A DNA stretch of 6,768 bases, taken from the NCBI GenBank assembly GCA_005877965.1, contig VBNP01000185.1, positions 1 to 6,768 on the forward strand, in the 5' to 3' direction. The translations under genes were made by a program, and so were the position numbers. Below the pieces are notes generated by a model that was not told where the DNA came from, searched no databases, and was given only the letters and a program-made list of their open reading frames with translations. Below, piece after piece: positions 1-5,665 of the stretch (the stretch's first letter is position 1; every line of letters starts with the position of its first letter). This DNA is from Gammaproteobacteria bacterium. Lineage in GTDB: Bacteria; Pseudomonadota; Gammaproteobacteria; Steroidobacterales; Steroidobacteraceae.

Positions 1-1231
1 TATCGATGTTGCCGGTATTCGCTGCGGCATAGTCGAAGTACAGACGCGGCTGGTTGGAGCCGAGGTAACTCGTGCCGGGATGGTTATTGTAGTTGAACGG
101 TCCGGGTGGACCGCCCACATACCCCGCACCCAGGAGTGGAGCGCCGCCGATCGAAAGGCCAGGGACCTGCGCGCGAGGCTTGGCGCAGTTAGCGGCAAAG
201 GCGGCGTTGACGAAGTCCAGCGTCGGATTGATGCCGGTCGGCGGACCACCTGCGGCGGCAATCGCCCCGGGCAGCGTCGACGCATTGTTGCTGATGCAGA
301 GGTTGTACAGGGTCGAGAACGTAGATGCATTCAGGTTCCCCGCGTAGACGCCGAGGACCGTGTACGGCAGCGCGGTCTGATCCTCGTGCGACCAGTCGCC
401 CGTGAACGTCATCTTGAACTTGTCCGACGCGTTCCACAGAAGCTTGGCACGCAGGCTCGTCACACCCGTCCCGCCGTAGTTGTCCGAGGTCTGGTAGCCG
501 GCTTTCGGATAGACATTCTGTGGATCGACGATGAACGGCGTCGCTCCCTGGGGTGAACCGGTCGGATAGGGAATGACCTTCACCCAGCCTGTCTGGTTCA
601 GCGTCGAGACGCTGATCGAGCTCAGAAGCTTGTCCTGGATGATGGGCAGGTCGGCGGTGAAGGCCAGGTCACGACGGTTATATTCACCTGCGGTTGCGGT
701 GCCCATGAAGCGCGGGGTGTTGCCGGGCGTATGGGTGACGACGCTGATCGCACCGCCGATGGTGTTGGCCCCGAACAGCGTGCCCTGCGGCCCCTTCAGA
801 ATCTCGAGGCGGTCCACGTCGAGGAGGCTTAGATTCGCCCCGATCGTGCGCGCGAGATACACGCCGTCCAGGTAGACGCCGACGCCGGGGTTCAGGTTGA
901 ACGCGAAATCATCCTGTCCGATACCGCGGATGGAGGCGGACAGCACCGATCGGTCTCCGGAGAATGGCGCGCCGGAATCGAGGTTGACGCTCGGGGTGAG
1001 ATTACTGAGCGCGTGGATATCTCCGAGCGCGCGGCTCTGCAGAGCCTCAGTGGTGAATGCGGTCACCGCGATCGGCACGTCCTGGAGCTTCTCCTCGCGC
1101 CGCTCAGCGGTCACGACGACCTCCTGCAGCTTCTCCTGGGCCACGGCATGCACGCAGACCACGGCAACAGCCGCGCTGTACAGCGCCCGGCGGGCATAGG
1201 CATGAAACCATTTGGCAGACGAGAAATTCAT
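1..1231 (-). CDS. TonB-dependent outer-membrane receptor, N-terminal part (gene continues past the left edge)
   Basis: Outer-membrane receptor for energy-dependent uptake of a ligand via TonB-ExbB-ExbD. From the ATG at 1231 the frame stays open for 410 codons to the window edge. Residues 1-31 form a signal peptide with basic RR at 14-15, a hydrophobic stretch and a likely cleavage after AVA (29-31). A TonB box, EVVVTA, lies at 37-42. The plug follows at about 50-170, with VPIAVTAF, the SxRGIG element (100-105), GVGVYLDGVYLAR (116-128), LEILKGPQGTLFG (142-154) and NTIGGAISVVT (156-166). The first barrel strands follow. A long Gly/Pro-rich stretch at about 295-395, probably an extracellular loop, holds Cys312 and Cys349, which could pair. 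Members usually run 700-900 residues, so about half is missing. There is no N-terminal signalling (STN) domain, so sigma/anti-sigma control is unlikely. It lies downstream of the GntR gene on the same strand. The family is clear; the ligand is unknown (sugar, aromatic, steroid or metal-chelate are all possible). Confidence 0.95.
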   Translation of the reverse strand, partial: MNFSSAKWFHAYARRALYSAAVAVVCVHAVAQEKLQEVVVTAERREEKLQDVPIAVTAFTTEALQSRALGDIHALSNLTPSVNLDSGAPFSGDRSVLSASIRGIGQDDFAFNLNPGVGVYLDGVYLARTIGANLSLLDVDRLEILKGPQGTLFGANTIGGAISVVTHTPGNTPRFMGTATAGEYNRRDLAFTADLPIIQDKLLSSISVSTLNQTGWVKVIPYPTGSPQGATPFIVDPQNVYPKAGYQTSDNYGGTGVTSLRAKLLWNASDKFKMTFTGDWSHEDQTALPYTVLGVYAGNLNASTFSTLYNLCISNNASTLPGAIAAAGGPPTGINPTLDFVNAAFAANCAKPRAQVPGLSIGGAPLLGAGYVGGPPGPFNYNNHPGTSYLGSNQPRLYFDYAAANTGNID

Positions 1232-1240
1232 GTTGGTATT

Positions 1241-1247
1241 CTCCCCC
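1241..1247 (-). promoter_or_regulatory. Shine-Dalgarno sequence of the TonB receptor gene
   Basis: The minus strand reads GGGGGAG, ending 9 nt before the ATG at 1231. It supports that ATG as the true start, in agreement with the signal peptide that begins there. Confidence 0.7.
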
Positions 1248-1320
1248 TCGAAAGAGCCACCCCAGAAGGCGCAGCAGCGCTCGACGCTACTTCGGTCGTC
1301 GTCCTGCAACCCCTAGTCCT

Positions 1321-1348
1321 ACCGGGCGGCGCTGATGCGCCGTCCGGT
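1321..1348 (-). terminator. GC-rich hairpin between the GntR and TonB receptor genes (possible terminator or attenuator)
   Basis: Two 12-nt arms (1321-1332 and 1337-1348) can pair around a 4-nt loop with a single imperfect pair. On the minus strand this is an A-C mismatch; on the plus strand it is a G-U wobble. The hairpin starts 12 nt after the stop codon of the GntR gene, where a terminator would be expected, but no T-run follows it on either strand, so it is not a classical intrinsic terminator. It could reduce read-through into the receptor gene, protect the 3' end of the regulator mRNA, or be a binding site. I found no convincing -35/-10 pair for the receptor gene in the rest of the 1232-1360 gap. 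Confidence 0.35.
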
Positions 1349-1360
1349 TCGTGCCCACGC

Positions 1361-2077
1361 TCACCGGACAAGCGAGAGGCGCCGTATCATCTCCCGGTCC
1401 TCCCCGGCGGTCGCCGCAATATTGAGATTCTCCTTGACCGGGTTCGTGTGCTCGCGCATCAACGCTTCCACGCGTGAGCCCTCACCCTGCTCCAGAGCGG
1501 ACACGATGTAGTGATGCTGCCGATGCGCGTAAGCCAGCGTCTCGTGCATCCGCTGGAGGCTCGTCCTGTCCACGGCGAGCGCCTGCGGACCCGCGAACGG
1601 AATGCGTGCGTTGCGCTCCAGAGCCTGCTGGATGATGGCACTGCGGCACTCGAGCACGATGAGCTGGTGGAAGCGGACGTTCATGTCGACGTACAGCGCT
1701 TCGGCTTTGTCGGCGACGTGGCCTTCGGCGAGGATCTGATCGCCGTCGGCCAGGCAGACGCGCAGCGCTTGCAGCAGAGTTCGCGAGGCGCCGCGCTCCG
1801 CGACGCGGCGCGCAGCGAGACCCTCCAGAACACCACGCAGGTCGATCGCATCGAGAATATCGGTAGCGCTGAGCCCCCGGACGACGTAGCCGCGGGTCTC
1901 GTGCTCGGTGAGCAGGCCCTCCTGCGCCAGCACCGGCAGCGCCTGACGCACTGGTGTGCGCGACATGCCCAAGAGTTGCGCGAGCGGCGCCTCCGCCACG
2001 CGCGCTCCCGCGGCGAGTTCGCCGCGCAGAATCATTTCGCGGATGCGTACGATCGCTCGGGTTTGATGGCGGTTCAT
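1361..2077 (-). CDS. GntR-family transcriptional regulator, FCD (FadR-like) subfamily
   Basis: A 238-residue cytoplasmic DNA-binding protein, normal length for the subfamily. Residues 5-68 form the winged helix: the segment LAQLLGMSRTPVRQALPVL (32-50) is the helix-turn-helix, and EGLLTEHETRGYVV (53-66) gives the wing. The variant ALPVL replaces the more common ALRRL; I recall the ALPxL form as a recurring subgroup, so this is not damage. Residues 74-215 form the all-helical FCD effector domain, with RFHQLI (135-140), HHYIVSALEQG (188-198) and MREH (207-210). His137, His188 and His210 are the likely metal ligands; the usual Asp four residues before the first His is Asn133, a known variation. 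FCD regulators typically sense carboxylic acids and repress neighbouring catabolic or transport genes. The start at 2077 has no clear Shine-Dalgarno but fits the fold. It sits between the dehydrogenase and receptor genes on the same strand, so either or both could be its targets. The effector is unknown. Confidence 0.93.
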   Translation of the reverse strand: MNRHQTRAIVRIREMILRGELAAGARVAEAPLAQLLGMSRTPVRQALPVLAQEGLLTEHETRGYVVRGLSATDILDAIDLRGVLEGLAARRVAERGASRTLLQALRVCLADGDQILAEGHVADKAEALYVDMNVRFHQLIVLECRSAIIQQALERNARIPFAGPQALAVDRTSLQRMHETLAYAHRQHHYIVSALEQGEGSRVEALMREHTNPVKENLNIAATAGEDREMIRRLSLVR

Positions 2078-2104
2078 TGGGCGGACCCGAACTTAAGCGA
2101 AGGA

Positions 2105-2133
2105 AGTGTTCCTGTCGGGATCCCGATTGTCAA
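2105..2133 (-). promoter_or_regulatory. Candidate sigma-70 promoter of the GntR regulator gene
   Basis: The minus strand has a perfect -35 hexamer, TTGACA (2133-2128). A 17-nt spacer follows, then AACACT (2110-2105), which matches only three of six -10 positions. The predicted RNA start would lie about 20 nt before the ATG at 2077. A perfect palindrome fills most of the spacer, a classic place for a repressor operator. A weaker second candidate, TTGACT (2250-2245), then 17 nt, then CATAGG (2227-2222), lies further upstream on the same strand. Confidence 0.45.
2115..2126. promoter_or_regulatory. Palindrome in the promoter spacer, candidate operator (copy 1)
   Basis: TCGGGATCCCGA is a perfect 12-bp palindrome. 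It lies between the candidate -35 and -10 boxes of the GntR gene, so a bound protein would block that promoter. Its 10-bp core, CGGGATCCCG, recurs at 2272-2281 in the same intergenic region. FCD regulators bind short palindromes and often repress their own genes. This core does not resemble the GT...AC operators I know for FadR-type proteins, so the pairing with the neighbouring GntR protein is inference. Confidence 0.4.
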
Positions 2134-2271
2134 TGAATGCCGCAGAGGGTAGCCGATCGGCGCAGAGTGGCTAGTTGAGATAAGCTTTGGTTTCGGCAGC
2201 AATTTCTTTAACTACTGCAGTCCTATGTAGCGGGCTATTGTTTCAGTCAATGCGCCATGAACGGCAGCAAA

Positions 2272-2281
2272 CGGGATCCCG
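2272..2281. promoter_or_regulatory. Second copy of the CGGGATCCCG palindrome, candidate operator (copy 2)
   Basis: This is an exact repeat of the 10-bp core at 2116-2125, with centres 156 bp apart. That is close to 15 helical turns, so the two sites would face roughly the same side of the DNA. The following bases also agree in part (GTC, then A two bases later, three bases after each palindrome). It lies 22 bp past the stop codon of the dehydrogenase gene. No loop is possible and no T-run follows it, so it is not a terminator. The rest of the 2078-2303 gap holds no gene; by my count its GC is about 50% over 2161-2280, lower than the coding DNA. Confidence 0.35.
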
Positions 2282-2303
2282 CCAGTCCAACACTCGATGC
2301 CTT

Positions 2304-4439
2304 TTAGCGCAGCCCCAGTGCTTTGTCCTCGTTGGCGCGCTTGATGACGTAGTGACGGATCGCCTCGATCTGCTGCAGATTCAGGACGTTGGCGAAGCCG
2401 ACCATGCCCTGATCCCGCAGGACTCCGTCATGCACCACGCTCGCCCAGGCCTTGCTGTCCGCGATCAGCGCGCTGCGGCGCAGGTCCGGCAGCACCGTGC
2501 TGCCGTAGGCGGCATCGCCGTGGCAGCCGCCGCAGAAACGTCCGTACTGTCGCGCGCCTTCTGCGATCTGCTCGGGCGTGCCGGTTGTGGCGGGTGGGTC
2601 GAGCGGGGGCAGCGGGACGGGGGACTCAGGTGGGAGCTGTGCGCTGGCGCCCAACCTGAAGACGAGCAGTCGAGACACATTGCGGACCGGTCCCGCAACC
2701 TCGGCGAGGATGCCCGGGGCCAGCGCCCATATGCCGCCCCACCCCGCCAGCACCGCCACATACTGCTCGCCCTTGATCGAGTAGGTGACGGGGGCCGCGG
2801 TGATGCCGGTTTGCACGCTGCTCGACCAGAGCTGCGCGCCGCTCACGGCATCGTAGGCCACAAACTCCTTGGCCGCGTTGCCCTGGAACACGAGCCCGCC
2901 GCCCGTCGCCAGCACGCCACCGTTCCACGGCCCCTTGAAGGCCACGCGCCAGCGCTCCTGCTGTGCAATGGGGTCCCAGGCGATGAGTGCTCCCTTGGTT
3001 GCCGCCATCACTGCTGCACGGACCTTGGGATCGGCGGGCATCGCGGCTGCCGGAAAATCGATACCCGTATTGAAGCCCTGCGCCGCTCCCTGCCAATGGG
3101 CTTCGGGCACATACGGAAAGCCGGCTTCCTGCGCCGGGATATAGACGAGCCCGGTCCTCGGGTCATAGGCCATGGGCTGCCAGCTGTGCGCGCCGCCCGG
3201 TCCGGGCACGACCACGTAAGGCTTGCCGGTCTTGTCGATCCGCGCGTCCGGATTTTCGATGGGTCGCCCGCTGTGGACATCGATACCCTTAGCCCAGTTG
3301 ACCGCCACATAGTTGGCGGCGGAGATCAGCTGCCCGGTTACGCGGTCGAGCACATAAAAGAAGCCGTTCTTCGAGGCTTGCATCAGCACCCTGCGCACCC
3401 GGCCGCCGATCTGGAGGTCCGCGAGGATGATGTGCTGAGTGGCGTCGAAGTCCCAGGTGTCGCCCGGTGTGGTCTGGTAGTGCCAGACGTATTCGCCGGT
3501 CTGGGGCTTCAGCGCGATGATCGAGCAGATGTATAGATTGTCGCCGCCGCCGGGCGAGCGGTAGGCCTGGTTCCAGGGGCTTCCATTGCCCACGCCGACA
3601 TAGAGCAGGTCGAGCTTGGGGTCATACGCCATCGAGTCCCACACGGTCCCACCGCCACCGAGGGTCCACCATTCGCCCTTCCAAGTCGCCTCGGCGCGCT
3701 TCAGATGCCGCGCGACGTTCGCGCCCCGGCGGTCCGGGACGGTATAGAAGCGCCAGAGTTCCTTCCCGTCCTTGCTGTCGTACGCAGCGACATATCCACG
3801 TACGCCCATCTCCGCGCCGGCGTTGCCGATGATCACCCTGCCGTCGATCACGCGCGGTGCGCCGGTGATTGCATACGGCTTGGAGCGGTCCACGGTCAGC
3901 TTCCACCAGATCAGCCTTCCAGTCTCACGGTCGAGCGCGATCAGCCGGCCATCCAACGTTCCGAGGTAGAGGCGGTGGCCCCAGGCGGCCAGGCCCCGGT
4001 TGACGACGTCGCAGCAAGCCAGAACGCCCGCTTCGCCCGGCACCTTGGGATCGTATTCCCACAGCAGCTTGCCCGAGACCGCCTCATACGCCTTCACTTT
4101 GGACCAAGCGGTCGTGATGTAGACAGCACCGTCGATCACCAGCGGCGTTGCTTCCTGTCCGCGCGCCGTGTCCAGGTCCGCGAACCAGGCCAGACCCAGA
4201 TTCTTCACATTGCCGGTGTTGATCCGCTCGAGCGGCGAGAAGCGCTGCTCGTCGTAGGTACGGCCATGGGTCAGCCAGTCCGTGAGATCGTCCGCGGCTG
4301 AGATCAGTGCCTCGCCGTCCACCGGGCGTCTTGCGGCCGCATGCGCATCCGGCATCGGTTCGATCGGAGTCAGAAGGGCCACGGCGGCCGCCGCGACCCA
4401 ACTCGCCGCCCGCCGAGTGCTCTTCAGCCGGCGTTGCAT
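2304..4439 (-). CDS. PQQ-dependent quinohemoprotein alcohol dehydrogenase (type II, fused cytochrome c)
   Basis: Periplasmic enzyme that oxidises an alcohol (or aldehyde) with PQQ and passes electrons through an intramolecular haem c. Of 711 residues, 1-34 are a signal peptide (basic RRLKSTRR, hydrophobic core, cleavage near AHA). An eight-bladed propeller spans about 45-580, with repeated tryptophan docking motifs such as YEAVSGKLLW (118-127), LDRETGRLIW (169-178), YDSKDGKELW (220-229) and YDAVSGAQLW (529-538). The vicinal disulphide is Cys142-Cys143. Likely PQQ/metal residues are Glu210, Trp267, Asn285, catalytic Asp330 and Lys357. Asp332, two residues after the catalytic Asp, gives WDFD, the pattern linked to lanthanide-using enzymes. 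After a Pro-rich linker (602-617), a cytochrome c domain carries CGGCH (636-640) and probable axial Met679 (GMVGFA). Length fits the family. The start overlaps the methyltransferase stop by 16 bp (ATG to TGA), so translation is probably coupled. Stop is TAA. No PQQ synthesis genes are nearby. Family sure; substrate unknown. Confidence 0.96.
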   Translation of the reverse strand: MQRRLKSTRRAASWVAAAAVALLTPIEPMPDAHAAARRPVDGEALISAADDLTDWLTHGRTYDEQRFSPLERINTGNVKNLGLAWFADLDTARGQEATPLVIDGAVYITTAWSKVKAYEAVSGKLLWEYDPKVPGEAGVLACCDVVNRGLAAWGHRLYLGTLDGRLIALDRETGRLIWWKLTVDRSKPYAITGAPRVIDGRVIIGNAGAEMGVRGYVAAYDSKDGKELWRFYTVPDRRGANVARHLKRAEATWKGEWWTLGGGGTVWDSMAYDPKLDLLYVGVGNGSPWNQAYRSPGGGDNLYICSIIALKPQTGEYVWHYQTTPGDTWDFDATQHIILADLQIGGRVRRVLMQASKNGFFYVLDRVTGQLISAANYVAVNWAKGIDVHSGRPIENPDARIDKTGKPYVVVPGPGGAHSWQPMAYDPRTGLVYIPAQEAGFPYVPEAHWQGAAQGFNTGIDFPAAAMPADPKVRAAVMAATKGALIAWDPIAQQERWRVAFKGPWNGGVLATGGGLVFQGNAAKEFVAYDAVSGAQLWSSSVQTGITAAPVTYSIKGEQYVAVLAGWGGIWALAPGILAEVAGPVRNVSRLLVFRLGASAQLPPESPVPLPPLDPPATTGTPEQIAEGARQYGRFCGGCHGDAAYGSTVLPDLRRSALIADSKAWASVVHDGVLRDQGMVGFANVLNLQQIEAIRHYVIKRANEDKALGLR

Positions 4440-5653
4440 GCCATTTGCCCGGTCTGCCGGTCGCGGCGCCTGGAGACGACGAAGGCTTCGTCATTGAACC
4501 AAAGGCCTCCGTGTCTCTGCAGCACGCGTTGCGTGGCCTCCAGGTACGCCCCGTTAGTGACGACGGCGTCGAGCCGCTCGTCCTCGATCTGGTTCACGTA
4601 GATGGCGGCATTCCAGGCGGCAAACAGGGTCGAGGTACCGATGCGGTCGCTGATCTCCGAGGGCAGCGTGTGCATCTCGTAACGAAAAACAGCCTTGTCA
4701 TCCGGGAGCGCTGTGAGGTTGAATTCACGCGCGTCGCGTCCAAGCTCGCGCCGCAGGGCGGCCAGCAGCTCGTGGCGGTCGACCTGGAACGGGTGCTCCT
4801 GCGGCCAAAGCTCCCGGATGATCTCCAGTCCCGGATCCCGGCCCCAGGACTGGATCGCGAGCAGTCGGCCCCCGGAGGCAAGACTGCGGGCCAGCGGAGC
4901 GAGCACCTTCTGCACCTTGAAGTCCGCCCCCATGCGCGCACGCCAGGGCTGTGAAGCGAGCACCAGATCGTAGTGCTCGAAAATCTGGCCGGGCTTCGGG
5001 ATAACGCCGTCTAGCAGGAACTTGTGATCCTCGCGATACATGATGAGCACCGAGGGGCGCACGATTATCGGGTTGCCGGTCCTCAGACTTGGGCGCGTCT
5101 GCCAGCCGCTGGCGAGCGCGGCGCTCAGCTCCTCAATCTGCTGTGCGTATTCGTGTGCCGTCGTGCCGGTCAGGGGCACTTCCTGCCAGTTGAGCGCCGC
5201 GGCGAGCTGTGCATCGCGCGGCATGAGGCGCGGCGCCTCGGCATAGTTGAGGTTGGTGACGACGAATACGGTCGCCGGATGCTCGAAGAAGCGGTCCGGC
5301 AGTTTCTCAAGTCCCAGCCGTACATCCTCCAGGCTGATTTCCTTGGCGACCACGAACATCGGCACGGTGGGAAACTGCCGATGCGTGCTCCTCATTACGC
5401 GCCCGATGACGGTGCCGTCACCCATGCCGGCGTCGAACATGCGTACCGCCGGCGGCGTGGGCCGCAGCAGTGTCACCTCGTGCGCCGCGCGGCGCGCGAT
5501 GGCGGACTTCTCATTGCAGCTGGTGACGAAAGCCAGGTACTTCTGGCGGTTGTCATAGAAGCGAAAGGGGGGCGAGGTGCCCGCCGCACCGGCGATGGGT
5601 TCCGGCGCTGAGTCCCCGGAGGCGTTCATGCTCGGCACCTGCGGCACCACCAC
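4424..5653 (-). CDS. Class I SAM-dependent methyltransferase-like protein
   Basis: Cytoplasmic protein with a Rossmann-type SAM-binding core, 409 residues from a GTG start. Motif I is FDAGMGDGTVIGRVM (73-87); an acidic residue for the SAM ribose is likely Glu105 (VVAKEISLED). The later strand YDLVLASQPWRA (228-239) and the segment LAPLARSLASGGRLLAIQSWG (251-271) fit methyltransferase strands 4 and 5. About 110 residues between (120-225) have no motif I can name and may form a lid or substrate domain. The GTG at 5653 has no Shine-Dalgarno; the ATG at 5629 (401 residues) has AGGT 8 nt upstream and is the better start. The first ~28 residues are low complexity and without membrane segments. It follows the MetE-like gene by 12 bp and overlaps the dehydrogenase start, so it is in the middle of an operon. 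I recall similar conserved hypothetical methyltransferases in proteobacteria, none with a known substrate. Activity is inferred from motifs only; the acceptor is unknown. Confidence 0.85.
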   Translation of the reverse strand: MVVPQVPSMNASGDSAPEPIAGAAGTSPPFRFYDNRQKYLAFVTSCNEKSAIARRAAHEVTLLRPTPPAVRMFDAGMGDGTVIGRVMRSTHRQFPTVPMFVVAKEISLEDVRLGLEKLPDRFFEHPATVFVVTNLNYAEAPRLMPRDAQLAAALNWQEVPLTGTTAHEYAQQIEELSAALASGWQTRPSLRTGNPIIVRPSVLIMYREDHKFLLDGVIPKPGQIFEHYDLVLASQPWRARMGADFKVQKVLAPLARSLASGGRLLAIQSWGRDPGLEIIRELWPQEHPFQVDRHELLAALRRELGRDAREFNLTALPDDKAVFRYEMHTLPSEISDRIGTSTLFAAWNAAIYVNQIEDERLDAVVTNGAYLEATQRVLQRHGGLWFNDEAFVVSRRRDRQTGQMACNAG

Positions 5654-5665
5654 GGCACTGAAGGC

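Noticed and set aside
80..1477. Several plus-strand frames across the left end
   Set aside because: They lie opposite the continuous 410-codon TonB receptor frame, which explains the codon structure of this stretch.
1511..2152. Plus-strand open frame of 213 codons opposite the GntR gene
   Set aside because: Shadow of the well-supported regulator gene; no recognisable motif and no convincing ribosome-binding site.
2141..2174. Short direct repeat, CGCAGAG at 2141 and 2161, in the intergenic region
   Set aside because: Only 7 bp exact, two copies 20 bp apart; too short to distinguish from chance.
2132..2175. A tiny plus-strand reading frame of about 13 codons in the intergenic region
   Set aside because: No ribosome-binding site, no promoter in that direction, and it overlaps the candidate regulator promoter.
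2187..3536. Long plus-strand open frame (449 codons) opposite the dehydrogenase gene
   Set aside because: It is antisense to a protein with clear PQQ and haem motifs, its composition is Arg/His/Gly/Ala-rich as expected for a GC-rich shadow frame, and it shows no domain I recognise.
4831..4840. A third near-copy of the intergenic palindrome (CCGGATCCCG)
   Set aside because: One mismatch, inside a coding region, and explained by codon use in GC-rich DNA.
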